Positions 27,617-36,555 of a stretch of 46,929 nucleotides of DNA are shown here, piece after piece. The notes beneath the pieces were generated by a model. That model did not search any database. It was not told where the DNA came from and saw only the letters and a program-made list of their open reading frames with translations. Position 1 is the first letter of the stretch. Every line of letters begins with the position of its first letter. The position numbers and the translations under genes are program-made. This DNA comes from Ignavibacteriales bacterium (GTDB lineage Bacteria; Bacteroidota; Ignavibacteria; Ignavibacteriales; Ignavibacteriaceae), in contig WJMR01000221.1 in NCBI GenBank assembly GCA_014727845.1, positions 1-46,929 on the forward strand, written 5' to 3'.

Positions 27617-28637
27617 CGCGTTTCGAGGCGCCGTAGTCGAGCGCCTCCTCCACGAACGCCGCGACGTTCTCGAGCGGCGTGCCGCTCACGATTCCGTTAC
27701 CCGCCCCGAGAATCATTCCGCCGCGTTCCCCGTCGAACAAATCGATCATTCGTCGCGTTTCCTCGCGAACGCCCTCGGGCGACGCCTCCCGCAAGGTTTT
27801 CTGAACGTCGAAGCCCGCGAAAAACGAGAGCCGATCTCCGTAGCGCTCGACGATTTCGCGTTGGTCCATCGTGGATTTCTGCACGGGGTGAAAGACGTCC
27901 ACCCCCGCCTCGATTAAATCTTCAAAGTACGGTTCGTTGTTTCCGCAACTATGCAACCAGAAGTGGAGACCGCGTCGATCGAGGAATTCGCCGACGGCGC
28001 GATACGCGGGGAAGAAGAACTCGCGGAAGGTCTCGCCGCTCATCGTCGGGGCGCGCTGACCGCCGAGATCGTCGCTCGTGAAAAAGCCGTCGGGGCGAAG
28101 GAGATCCGCGGCGCGTTCGAGGTAGCGGAGGTAGTGGCGCCGCAACGCGTCGAGGAGGCGGCGCGTCGCGTCGGGTTCCGTGTAGAACTCGACGAGCGCG
28201 TTCTCCATTCCGCGCAACGACCAAAGCCGTTCGAAGAAAAAATTCCACCAACCGAATAGGGTGTAGCGATCGTCTTTTCGCGCGCGGTCGGCTTGGTCGG
28301 CGAGTCGCTCGAACTCGGCGTCTTCTTCCGGGAGCGGCAACTTCTCGACGAATTCCTCGAGCTTCGACCAATCGTCGAGAACGGCGCGAGCGTCGAGCGC
28401 GCCGTCGGTTCGGCGGCGCCAGGAGAGTCCCATCCGATCGAGCGGTATCGGCTCGATCCAGAGATGAACGACGTCTTGCGGAAATCGCTCGAACCGATCG
28501 AGGGTTTCTCCTTCGGGCGGCGCGAAGTCGTCGGCGAACCATGTCGCCAGCGCGAGCGGAATCCTCGACGGGTTTCGCTTTTCGATCGCCTTTGCCACCT
28601 CCTCGCGGGAGAGCGGCTCGAACGCGCGCGACGTCAC
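27600..28637 (-). CDS. Uroporphyrinogen decarboxylase (URO-D)-family protein, probably not HemE
   Basis: FTSDDLGGQRAPTMSGETFREFFFPAYRAVGEFLDRRGLHFWLHSCGNNEPYFEDLIEAGVDVFHPVQKSTMD, FFAGFDVQKTL. Confidence 0.78.
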   Translation of the reverse strand: MTSRAFEPLSREEVAKAIEKRNPSRIPLALATWFADDFAPPEGETLDRFERFPQDVVHLWIEPIPLDRMGLSWRRRTDGALDARAVLDDWSKLEEFVEKLPLPEEDAEFERLADQADRARKDDRYTLFGWWNFFFERLWSLRGMENALVEFYTEPDATRRLLDALRRHYLRYLERAADLLRPDGFFTSDDLGGQRAPTMSGETFREFFFPAYRAVGEFLDRRGLHFWLHSCGNNEPYFEDLIEAGVDVFHPVQKSTMDQREIVERYGDRLSFFAGFDVQKTLREASPEGVREETRRMIDLFDGERGGMILGAGNGIVSGTPLENVAAFVEEALDYGASKRAILAD

Positions 28638-28638
28638 G

Positions 28639-30141
28639 CTACCGGAGCGGCTTCATAAGCGGAAAGAGAATCACGTCGCGGATCGAGGGGCGATTCGCGA
28701 GAAGCATAACGAGGCGGTCGATTCCGATACCGAGACCCGCCGCGGGCGGCATGCCGTGCTCGAGCGCGGCGATGAAGTCCTCGTCGATCGGGTGCGCCTC
28801 GTCGTCGCCCGCGTCTTTGTCGCGAGACTGCGCCTCGAAGCGTTCGCGCTGATCGATCGGGTCGTTCAGCTCGCTAAAGGCGTTGCAGATTTCTCCGCCG
28901 AGCACGTAGCCCTCGAAACGCTCGACCAGCCCCGGCTTGCTCCGATGCTTCTTTGCGAGCGGCGAAGTCTCGATCGGGAAATCGATCACGAACGTCGGCT
29001 GCTCGATCGACGGTTCGATCAATTCGCCGAACAACTCGTCGATCAACCTGCCTCGGCTACCCGCCTTTTCGAGGTCGATGTCGTACTTCTTCGCCAGCTT
29101 CGCCAACTCGGCGTCGTCGGTGTTCAGAAGATCCACGCCCAGCTTCTCGCTCAGCGAGTCGGTCATCGAGAGGCGCTTCCACGGCGGCGAAAAGTCGATC
29201 TTCTTACCCGAGATCTCGACCGTCGTCGAACCGTTGACCTCCACGCACACCGACGAAATCATTTGCTCGACGAACTCCATCATCCACTCGTAGTCCTTGT
29301 AGGCGATGTAGGTCTCGAGCATCGTGAACTCGGGATTGTGGTTGCGGTCCATGCCCTCGTTGCGAAAGTCCTTCGCGATTTCGTACACGCCGTTGAAGCC
29401 GCCCACCAATAGCCGCTTTAGGTAAAGCTCGTCGGCGATGCGGAGGAAGAGGGGAATATCCAGCGCGTTGTGGTGCGTCAGGAAAGGCCTCGCCGCCGCG
29501 CCGCCGTAGAGGGGTTGCAGGGCGGGCGTCTCCACCTCGACCACGTCTCGGTCGTCGAGATACTTGCGGATCGCCGTCACTATCTTCGCGCGCTTACGGA
29601 ACGCCTCGCGCTCCTCGGGATTGACGACGAGGTCGAGATAGCGTTGGCGATAGCGCAACTCCTTGTCGGAGAACTGATCATGGACGACCTTTTCACCCTT
29701 CTCGTTCGTCGTCTCCTTCGCGATCGGCAAGGGTCGAAGCGACTTCGTGAGCAGCGTCAGCGTCTTCACGTGCACCGACGGTTCGCCCGTGCGCGTCTTA
29801 AAGACGACGCCCTTCGCGCCGACGATGTCGCCGATATCCATCAGCTTAAAGTTTTGGTAGTCGTCGCCCAGCTCGTCGCGTTTGAGGTAGAGCTGCAAGC
29901 GTCCCTTCTCGTCTTGGATGTGGCAGAAGGACGCTTTGCCCATCCGGCGAAGCGACATAATCCTGCCGGCGACGCGGACTTCCTTATCCTCGTATTCGTC
30001 GTAGCGATCGACGATCGTCGAGTCGGCGTCCACGTCGAACGAATAGGCGAACGGTTGAACGCCGCGTTCTCGTAGCTCGTCGAGCTCCTCGCGTCGGCGT
30101 TTGAGTAGGGCGTGCGTTTCTTCTTGCGGTGTTTGTGCCAC
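28639..30141 (-). CDS. lysS: Lysyl-tRNA synthetase (class II)
   Basis: [65 protein letters not shown]. Confidence 0.97.
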   Translation of the reverse strand: MAQTPQEETHALLKRRREELDELRERGVQPFAYSFDVDADSTIVDRYDEYEDKEVRVAGRIMSLRRMGKASFCHIQDEKGRLQLYLKRDELGDDYQNFKLMDIGDIVGAKGVVFKTRTGEPSVHVKTLTLLTKSLRPLPIAKETTNEKGEKVVHDQFSDKELRYRQRYLDLVVNPEEREAFRKRAKIVTAIRKYLDDRDVVEVETPALQPLYGGAAARPFLTHHNALDIPLFLRIADELYLKRLLVGGFNGVYEIAKDFRNEGMDRNHNPEFTMLETYIAYKDYEWMMEFVEQMISSVCVEVNGSTTVEISGKKIDFSPPWKRLSMTDSLSEKLGVDLLNTDDAELAKLAKKYDIDLEKAGSRGRLIDELFGELIEPSIEQPTFVIDFPIETSPLAKKHRSKPGLVERFEGYVLGGEICNAFSELNDPIDQRERFEAQSRDKDAGDDEAHPIDEDFIAALEHGMPPAAGLGIGIDRLVMLLANRPSIRDVILFPLMKPLR

Positions 30142-30154
30142 TGCGGGTCTCCGT

Positions 30155-31666
30155 TTATTTCCGTTTGAAGGACGCGAGCAAATCGACCACCGCGTCCTGA
30201 ACTTTATCGACCATCGCGTACGGCGCCGAGTAGTTGTTGGCGACGAGCGCGAACGCGACGGGTTCGCCGTCGCCCGTGTGAACGTAGCCCGAGAGAGCGC
30301 GCGCGGCGAGAACGTAGCCCGTCTTGGCGCGCGCGTTATCGCCGGCGCGCGAGCGTTTCAGACGGCTCGCCATCGTGCCGTCCACGCCGGCGACGGGCAG
30401 CGAATTGTAAAACTCTTGGAACACGTTCGAGCTATACATCCGAACGAGCACGGCGACGATTTGCTCCGGCGAAACGAAGTTCAATCGCGAAAGTCCGCTT
30501 CCATCCACGATGATCGCGTTCTCGAGCGGGACGCCGTTTTCCCTCAATCGCGCGGTCGCCGTCTCGACGCCCGCTTTCGCCGCCCCTTCGCCCGCGAACT
30601 CGAACCCGAGCGTTTTCAGCAACTGCTCGGCGTAGAAATTCTGGCTCGACTTGTTGACGACCTTTACGATCTCGGCGACGGTCGGGGAATAGTGGATGAA
30701 CAGCAGTCGCGCCTCCTCGTAGCCGATCGGATCGTCGAGGTCGTCCGCGTCGATCGCGTATCCCGTCACCGCGATCCCCTTGCGTTCCAGAATCGATTTG
30801 AGCGCGACGAGAAAATACTGCGTCGGATTAGTGACCGTCGCGTAGGTCGTCAAACGCTTGGCGCTCTCCTTCACGGAGCCGTACACGGTAACGAGGTTGG
30901 AGCCGCGCTCGCGGTTAACGACGACGGCGGTCGTCGAGTCGCGGGGAACGGTGGTCGCTCGATTGTTTACGACGACGTAATCGACGTCGGGGTCGAGAGT
31001 CAACTCGGGCGGCGCGCCGACTTCGGTCGGCTCTAAAAGTATCTCGACGCAGTTGTCGTTGAACGAGAGCGCCCCGCTCGGCGCGGCGTACCATAAGCTT
31101 TCGTAATCCCATTGCCAACCCGTCCCGAGTCCGCGGTCGTCGAAGGCGTTGTCGTCCCCGACGAGGTTGCCCGCGATTTCGTCCACGCCGAGCTCGACGA
31201 GGGAATCCGCCCAACTCTCGAAGATCGCGTCGATGTCGCCTTCGTGGAACCTGCCGCTAATCGTCGGATCGCCGTAGCCCTTTACGATCAAATCCCCGCG
31301 CAAGATTGTGCCGTCGAGTTCGCCGCTCGCGTAGAGTTCCGTGCGGTAGCGGTAGTCGGGTCCGAGCGCGAGAAGCGCGGCGGAGGTGGTGAAGAGCTTG
31401 AGATTAGAGGCGGGCATAAAGAGCTTCTCGGCGTTGCGCTCGTGGATCGTTTCGCCCGTCTCCAACGAGCGGATGACGACGCCTTGAAACCCGTCGCGCA
31501 ATTCCGGCGCGTCGAGCGTCGCTTCGATCGCCGAATCGAGTTGCGCGATCGACCCGACGAACCATGCCGGCTCGGGGATCGTATCGCGCGGTTCCTCCTG
31601 CGCGAAGACGATCGCGGGGAGCGCGAAAAGAAGGGCGAACTTACGAACCGTATTCCCGATACACAT
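30155..31666 (-). CDS. dacB: D-alanyl-D-alanine carboxypeptidase/endopeptidase (peptidase S13, PBP4)
   Basis: [54 protein letters not shown]; signal peptide. Confidence 0.92.
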   Translation of the reverse strand: MCIGNTVRKFALLFALPAIVFAQEEPRDTIPEPAWFVGSIAQLDSAIEATLDAPELRDGFQGVVIRSLETGETIHERNAEKLFMPASNLKLFTTSAALLALGPDYRYRTELYASGELDGTILRGDLIVKGYGDPTISGRFHEGDIDAIFESWADSLVELGVDEIAGNLVGDDNAFDDRGLGTGWQWDYESLWYAAPSGALSFNDNCVEILLEPTEVGAPPELTLDPDVDYVVVNNRATTVPRDSTTAVVVNRERGSNLVTVYGSVKESAKRLTTYATVTNPTQYFLVALKSILERKGIAVTGYAIDADDLDDPIGYEEARLLFIHYSPTVAEIVKVVNKSSQNFYAEQLLKTLGFEFAGEGAAKAGVETATARLRENGVPLENAIIVDGSGLSRLNFVSPEQIVAVLVRMYSSNVFQEFYNSLPVAGVDGTMASRLKRSRAGDNARAKTGYVLAARALSGYVHTGDGEPVAFALVANNYSAPYAMVDKVQDAVVDLLASFKRK

Positions 31667-32345
31667 ACTCGATCTCTTTTTTCGTCAACGCTCGGTACTC
31701 CCCTTTCGCCAATCCTTTCGCGGTGATCCCCCCGAACGACAATCGTTCGAGCGAACGGACGCGATAGCCGAGTTCGTGAAACATACGTTTTACAAAATGG
31801 TTCCTGCCCTCGTGACAGGAAATAATCCAGCGGTCGCCGCGCGAGCCGCCGGGTTTTATCTCGACGAACTTCCCGACGCCGTCCTTTAAGCGCACGCCCG
31901 CTAACGCGGCGCGGCGGTCGTCGCTTTCCAGCGGACGGTCGAGCGTTACTTTATAAACGCGCGGCGCCTCGTTCGAGGGATGCGTCAACGCGTTGGCGAA
32001 GTCGCCGTCGTTCGTAAGCAACAACACGCCCGTCGTGTTGTAGTCCAAGCGTCCGACGGGGAAGACGCGCTCGCGCGTTTCGAGCAGATCGACGACCGTC
32101 GTTCTACCGCGATCGTCCGAGACGGAGACGACGACTTCTTTCGGTTTGTTCATCGCGAAATACACGCGGTTCGCCAATCGGAGCGGTTTGCCGTCGAGTT
32201 TCACCTCGTCTTTGTTCGGATCGACGTCTATCGCCAACTCGCGCGCGGTTTCTCCGTTTACTTGAACGCGCCCCGCTTTCACGAGCGCCTCGACGTTCCG
32301 ACGAGAACCGACGCCCGCGGCGGCGAGAAACTTGTTAATCCTCAT
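31641..32345 (-). CDS. rluB: Ribosomal large-subunit pseudouridine synthase B type
   Basis: S4 domain MRINKFLAAAGVGSRRNVEALVKAGRVQVNG; VFPVGRLDYNTTGVLLLTNDGDFANALTHP. Confidence 0.93.
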   Translation of the reverse strand: MRINKFLAAAGVGSRRNVEALVKAGRVQVNGETARELAIDVDPNKDEVKLDGKPLRLANRVYFAMNKPKEVVVSVSDDRGRTTVVDLLETRERVFPVGRLDYNTTGVLLLTNDGDFANALTHPSNEAPRVYKVTLDRPLESDDRRAALAGVRLKDGVGKFVEIKPGGSRGDRWIISCHEGRNHFVKRMFHELGYRVRSLERLSFGGITAKGLAKGEYRALTKKEIEYVYREYGS

Positions 32346-33210
32346 CGTCCTCGGCGTCCGCGAGTTCCTTCTCGATTGTCTCCTCGATCTGGCTCATCAT
32401 GAGCTTACGCTTCTGCTCGACGAAATCCTCGTCGTTCATAATCTCGTCGATCTCGCGCGGCTTCGGTAAATCGGCGACGTCGCCGAGTCCGAAAAATTTC
32501 AGGAACTCCTCGGTAGTCTCGTAGAGGAGCGGCCTGCCGACGGATTCCGACCTACCCGCGATGGAGACCAGCCCCTTCTCGAGCAACGTGCCGATTATAT
32601 AATCGATGTTCACGCCTCGGATCGCCTCGATCTCGGGTTTGGTGATCGGCTGCTTGTAGGCGACGATCGCCAAGGTCTCGAGCGCGGCGGGGGAGAGGCG
32701 TTTGCGCGTTTTCTCGGAAGCGAGGTAGCCGAGATACTTGGCGTATTCCGGGCGGGTGCCGTAGGTATAGCCGCCCGCGATCTTCCGAATCCGAAACGCG
32801 ACGCCCGTTTCGCCGTAACGTTCGTTGAGTCGGTCGATCATCGTGTCGATCTCCTCGGGTTTCAGCTCCGTGTCGTCCCCGTCGATGCCCTTGATCGCTT
32901 TGACGATTTCCTTCGGCTTGAGGGGATCGTCGGAGGCGAAGACAAGCGCTTCGACGACGGGAGGGTACGCCTCTATCGGCGGAGCGTCGAGATCCGCGAT
33001 AAATTCCTCGTCAAACTCCGTTCGCCGTTGCGGCTCCATCGGCGCTTCGTCTTTCACGTCCTCGTCGGAGTCGTCGCTCGTCGGTTCGTCCGATTCGAGG
33101 GGATCTTCCGTCGCGTCGTTAGTCTTCAAAGGGGAGTTCGTCTCGGACGTCTCCGTCGTCTCGGGTGTCTCCCTCGTCTCCGGATGCTCGTTCGTCGTTT
33201 CGTCCGTCAT
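32335..33210 (-). CDS. scpB: Segregation and condensation protein B; start uncertain (33210 or 33042)
   Basis: VVEALVFASDDPLKPKEIVKAI, LSPAALETLAIVAYKQPITKPEIEAIRGVNIDYIIGTLLEKGLV, GRPLLYETTEEFLKFFGL. Confidence 0.92.
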   Translation of the reverse strand: MTDETTNEHPETRETPETTETSETNSPLKTNDATEDPLESDEPTSDDSDEDVKDEAPMEPQRRTEFDEEFIADLDAPPIEAYPPVVEALVFASDDPLKPKEIVKAIKGIDGDDTELKPEEIDTMIDRLNERYGETGVAFRIRKIAGGYTYGTRPEYAKYLGYLASEKTRKRLSPAALETLAIVAYKQPITKPEIEAIRGVNIDYIIGTLLEKGLVSIAGRSESVGRPLLYETTEEFLKFFGLGDVADLPKPREIDEIMNDEDFVEQKRKLMMSQIEETIEKELADAEDDED

Positions 33211-33931
33211 AATCTACGCCGTCGATTCGATACAGAAAAAAGTCGTTGAAATTCTCGGTCGGGTCGATCCCGACGCGATTCATCTTCGCCATCTCCAGAA
33301 TGGCGACAAAGGTGACGACCAATCGGATGCGCTCCTTGATTTCGAGGACCGCTTCGAGGAAGCTCACGCGCTCGCGCTCGGCGAGTTTGCGCTCGACGAA
33401 GGCGATTTGGTCGTCGATGGAGACGGGTATCCGCTTGATCTGATGCACGGGATCCGGTTTCGCCTTATCCAGCGCGCGTCGGAACGCCTTCGCCAAATCG
33501 AAGACGCCGACGTTTCTCAGATACGTCTCGAGTTCGGGCGGCTTCTCCACCTCGTCGGCGCCGAAGTTTCCGCGCGAGCGGATTTTCTTCTGGTTCGACT
33601 CGATGTAGCCGAGCTCCTCCGCCATTTCCTTATAGCGTTTGTATTCGAGGAGCCGTTCGACGAGCTCGTCTCGCGGATCTATCTCCTCGCCTTTCTCGTC
33701 CTTCTCGCGCGGCAGGAGCATCCGCGCTTTGATGTGCATCAAGGTGGAGGCGACGAGGAGGAAGTCGCCGGCGATCTCGAGATCGAGCTGTTGGATTAAG
33801 TGGAGATACTCGAGGAACTCGCCCGTGATGCGCGAGATGGGAATGTCGTAGATGTCGAGCTCGTCGCGTTTGATGAAAAACAGGAGCAGGTCGAGCGGTC
33901 CCTCGAACTGTTCGAGTTGTATCTTATACAT
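33119..33931 (-). CDS. scpA: Segregation and condensation protein A
   Basis: YKIQLEQFEGPLDLLLFFIKRDELDIYDIPISRITGEFLEYL, IAGDFLLVASTLMHIKARMLLP. Confidence 0.95.
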   Translation of the reverse strand: MYKIQLEQFEGPLDLLLFFIKRDELDIYDIPISRITGEFLEYLHLIQQLDLEIAGDFLLVASTLMHIKARMLLPREKDEKGEEIDPRDELVERLLEYKRYKEMAEELGYIESNQKKIRSRGNFGADEVEKPPELETYLRNVGVFDLAKAFRRALDKAKPDPVHQIKRIPVSIDDQIAFVERKLAERERVSFLEAVLEIKERIRLVVTFVAILEMAKMNRVGIDPTENFNDFFLYRIDGVDYDGRNDERASGDEGDTRDDGDVRDELPFED

Positions 33932-34922
33932 CGAGCGCGCCCATCTTCATTCCGTCGCGCGCCTCGCGCATCGTCGCCTCGGCGGTCTCTCGCGCGCGGG
34001 CTTCGCCGTCGATGACGATGCGCCGCACCTTCTCGCGGTCGGCTTCGAGCTCTTTTCGTCGCTCGATGATCGGCGCCAGCTCGTCGTTAATCTTCGCGGC
34101 CACGCGCATCTTGCAGTCGGCGCATCCAAGCGCGCCCGAGCGACAGTCGGCGTCGATCGCCTCGGTTTCGTCGGAATTAAAAACCTTTTGATACGAGTAG
34201 ATCAGACAAACGTCGGGTCTGCCGGGATCCCCTTTACGCACTTTTTGCGGATCGGTTTTCGCCTTCCGCAATTTCTTCTCCACCGTCTCGGGCGGATCGG
34301 AGAGGAGGACGGTGTTGTTGAGCGACTTGCTCATCTTCGCGTCGCCGTCCAACCCGACGAGCCGAGGGGCGCGGGAGAGGAGCGGTTCGGGATCGGGGAA
34401 CACCTCGCCGTAGTGGTTGTTGAAGCGCCGCGCGATCTCGCGGGTGATCTCGACGTGCGGCACTTGGTCCTCGCCGACGGGCACGCACTCTCCCTTATAG
34501 AGGAGGATGTCCGCCGCTTGGAGCGCGGGATAGCCGAGATGGCCGAAGACGACTTGCTTGATGTTCAGGTCGCGGATCTGATCCTTCAGCGTCGGGTTGC
34601 GTTCGAGGCGGTTCGCGGTCACGAGCATTCCGAAGATGAGATAGAGCTCGGCGTGCTGCTTGATCTGCGACTGCCGGAAGATCGGGCTCTTCTCGGGGTC
34701 TATGCCCGCGGCGATCCAGTCGATCGTCATCTCGATCGAGTCCTCCTCGACGTTCGAGGTGTCGAGATTCGTCGTAAGCGCGTGATAGTCGGCGATGAGG
34801 TGATAGTTGTCGTAGCCGTCGTCGTTCTGGAGCGCGACCCAATTTTGGAGCGCGCCGACGTAGTGTCCGATGTGCAGTTTCCCGCTCGGACGCATACCGC
34901 TTAATACGCGTTTAGCGTTCAT
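33924..34922 (-). CDS. trpS: Tryptophanyl-tRNA synthetase
   Basis: RVLSGMRPSGKLHIGHYVGALQNW, ADILLYKGECVPVGEDQVPHVE, KMSKSLNN. Confidence 0.97.
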   Translation of the reverse strand: MNAKRVLSGMRPSGKLHIGHYVGALQNWVALQNDDGYDNYHLIADYHALTTNLDTSNVEEDSIEMTIDWIAAGIDPEKSPIFRQSQIKQHAELYLIFGMLVTANRLERNPTLKDQIRDLNIKQVVFGHLGYPALQAADILLYKGECVPVGEDQVPHVEITREIARRFNNHYGEVFPDPEPLLSRAPRLVGLDGDAKMSKSLNNTVLLSDPPETVEKKLRKAKTDPQKVRKGDPGRPDVCLIYSYQKVFNSDETEAIDADCRSGALGCADCKMRVAAKINDELAPIIERRKELEADREKVRRIVIDGEARARETAEATMREARDGMKMGALDV

Positions 34923-34949
34923 CGTTGTCCGTGTCGGTTCAATGGAGAA

Positions 34950-35456
34950 TTAAACGAGATACAGATAGGGCTTCCAGCGTTCGTCCAAAAGGTTGACGGA
35001 ATTTCGGATGAACAGGATGTGCGTCGGTTTATAGGGTTTCACGCGCAATGTCATATTCGTTTCCGAAAGCAGCCGGTCGCCTTTTCTGTTGTTGCAAATG
35101 TGACACGCCGCCGCGAGATTCTTCCAGGAGTCCCGACCTCCGCGCGATTTCGGCACGACGTGGTCGATGGTCAGCGGAACGTCGCCTCTGCCGCAATAGA
35201 CGCAACGAAAGCGGTCGCGGCGGAGGATGTTCTTCCTCGTCAGCGAGACGTTCCGATACGGCGCCTTTACGTAGCGCGCCAATCGGATCACGCTGGGCCA
35301 TGGGTAGTCGCCGCTCACCGTTCGGATCGCTCGGCGCTCGTCTCGCGAGACGAGTTCGGCTTTGCGCGAAAAGACGAGCGTCGTCGCCCGCTTAATCGTG
35401 CACACCGTCAGCGGCTCGTAACTTTGATTCAGCACCAACGCTTTCGCGTTGAGCAT
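34950..35456 (-). CDS. HNH endonuclease
   Basis: ALVLNQSYEPLTVCTIKRATTLVFSRKAELV…RDRFRCVYCGRGDVPLTIDHVVPKSRGGRDSWKNLAAACHICNNRKGDRL. Confidence 0.92.
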   Translation of the reverse strand: MLNAKALVLNQSYEPLTVCTIKRATTLVFSRKAELVSRDERRAIRTVSGDYPWPSVIRLARYVKAPYRNVSLTRKNILRRDRFRCVYCGRGDVPLTIDHVVPKSRGGRDSWKNLAAACHICNNRKGDRLLSETNMTLRVKPYKPTHILFIRNSVNLLDERWKPYLYLV

Positions 35457-35585
35457 GTTCGGGACGCCTTTCGAAAGACTGAACGCGGACTCCTTTTCCG
35501 TTCCTATCCCTTTAACCCCGTCGCGTCGAACGATTAGCGACGGTAATCAAAAATACATATTTGCCAAATATAGAAATTCCAAGCG

Positions 35586-35977
35586 TAATATTACAATCCC
35601 TCCGTGATTTTCTCTCGCTCCTCGATTTGTGAGCTTGAGGCGCCCTATATAATAGATAGCAAAAAGTTCGGGCTCGGGAACGCCTATATGATCAGGAAAA
35701 CGGAGCGGCGCTCGGATTATGCGATTAAGAGATGTATGGATAGCCAACAGTCCGGAGTGTTGAGATTCTCAACAAAATATCGACCTGAATTGACGAGTGT
35801 GTTGAAATATCACACACATATAAAGGAGCGCCGAAAAATTGTGTATGAAATTTCAACAAAGTGGGTTTTCAGAGGATTCGGAGGGGGAAAGGAAAATGCT
35901 TGTATGATATTGTTATATAAGTGGATATGATGTGTCGCGTCCTCACTCCGAATTTTGGCACGGAGGTTGTAATATTA
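35586..35977. repeat. AT-rich island bounded by imperfect terminal inverted repeats (MITE-like or regulatory)
   Basis: Left 35586-35606 TAATATTACAATCCCTCCGTG; right 35959-35977 CACGGAGGTTGTAATATTA (reverse complement TAATATTACAACCTCCGTG); interior clearly more AT-rich than flanks. Confidence 0.65.
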
Positions 35978-36027
35978 GTGGCGTAAGCGAAAACAACTAC
36001 ATAACCTCTAAATAAAGGAATAAGAAA

Positions 36028-36231
36028 ATGGTCGCTATCTTTGTTGTTCTGACGTTCGCAACCTTCATCGCCGTTGATCTGATTGTCTTCCGCAAAAAAT
36101 GGGCGAAGACGCTTAGCGACGCTCCCGGCACGGCTGAAGTCGCCGGCGACAAGCTCTACAACATTCCCGAAGTTGGCTTGACGATGGCGGACGGTCAACC
36201 CGAAGAAGAAGACGAAGAGAAAAACCAATAA
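36028..36231 (+). CDS. Small single-TM acidic-tail protein, paralogue A
   Basis: MVAIFVVLTFATFIAVDLIVFRKKW…NIPEVGLTMADGQPEEEDEEKNQ; RBS AAAGGAATAAGAAAATG; tail shared with 36292..36495. Confidence 0.82.
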   Translation: MVAIFVVLTFATFIAVDLIVFRKKWAKTLSDAPGTAEVAGDKLYNIPEVGLTMADGQPEEEDEEKNQ

Positions 36232-36248
36232 CAACGACATAGTTCGGA

Positions 36249-36271
36249 CGCGCGGTCCTCGCGACCGCGCG
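36249..36271 (+). promoter_or_regulatory. Strong intergenic hairpin between the two small-protein paralogues
   Basis: CGCGCGGTC-CTCGC-GACCGCGCG, perfect 9-bp stem, 18 nt after stop of A; no T-tract. Confidence 0.7.
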
Positions 36272-36291
36272 AACGCGAAAGGAGCAAAACA

Positions 36292-36495
36292 ATGGTACTC
36301 GTATTGGCTATTATCGGAACCGCCTTATTGATGGGCGCGGGATATTTGATCTCGAAGAATAAGTCGCTCGCCGCGATGCGCGAAACGCCCGGCATGGGCG
36401 AAGCCGCGAGAGGCGAAACGATGCAAAACGTTCCGGAAGTCGGGCTTACGATGGCCGACGGCAAGCCGGAAGACGACGCCGAAGAGAAAAAGTAA
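36292..36495 (+). CDS. Small single-TM acidic-tail protein, paralogue B
   Basis: MVLVLAIIGTALLMGAGYLISKNKSL…NVPEVGLTMADGKPEDDAEEKK; RBS AAAGGAG. Confidence 0.82.
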   Translation: MVLVLAIIGTALLMGAGYLISKNKSLAAMRETPGMGEAARGETMQNVPEVGLTMADGKPEDDAEEKK

Positions 36496-36555
36496 GCGTA
36501 TTGTGGAACGCAACGATTCGCTCGCGATTAAAGGCGGGCGGGAGGCGTCCGAAAA

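Noticed and set aside
30101-31036. 311-aa plus ORF opposite dacB
   Set aside because: Antisense shadow ORF with no motif; dacB has SxxK, SxN-like and KTG motifs.
33852-34904. 350-aa plus ORF opposite trpS
   Set aside because: Antisense shadow ORF; trpS HIGH/KMSKS motifs are clear on the other strand.
35604-35930. 108-aa plus ORF inside the AT-rich island
   Set aside because: GTG start without clear RBS, no recognisable domain, lies entirely inside the inverted-repeat island; considered non-coding unless homologues are found.
35869-36240. 123-aa minus ORF opposite small paralogue A
   Set aside because: The plus-strand ORF has a good RBS and a tail conserved in its paralogue; the minus ORF has neither.
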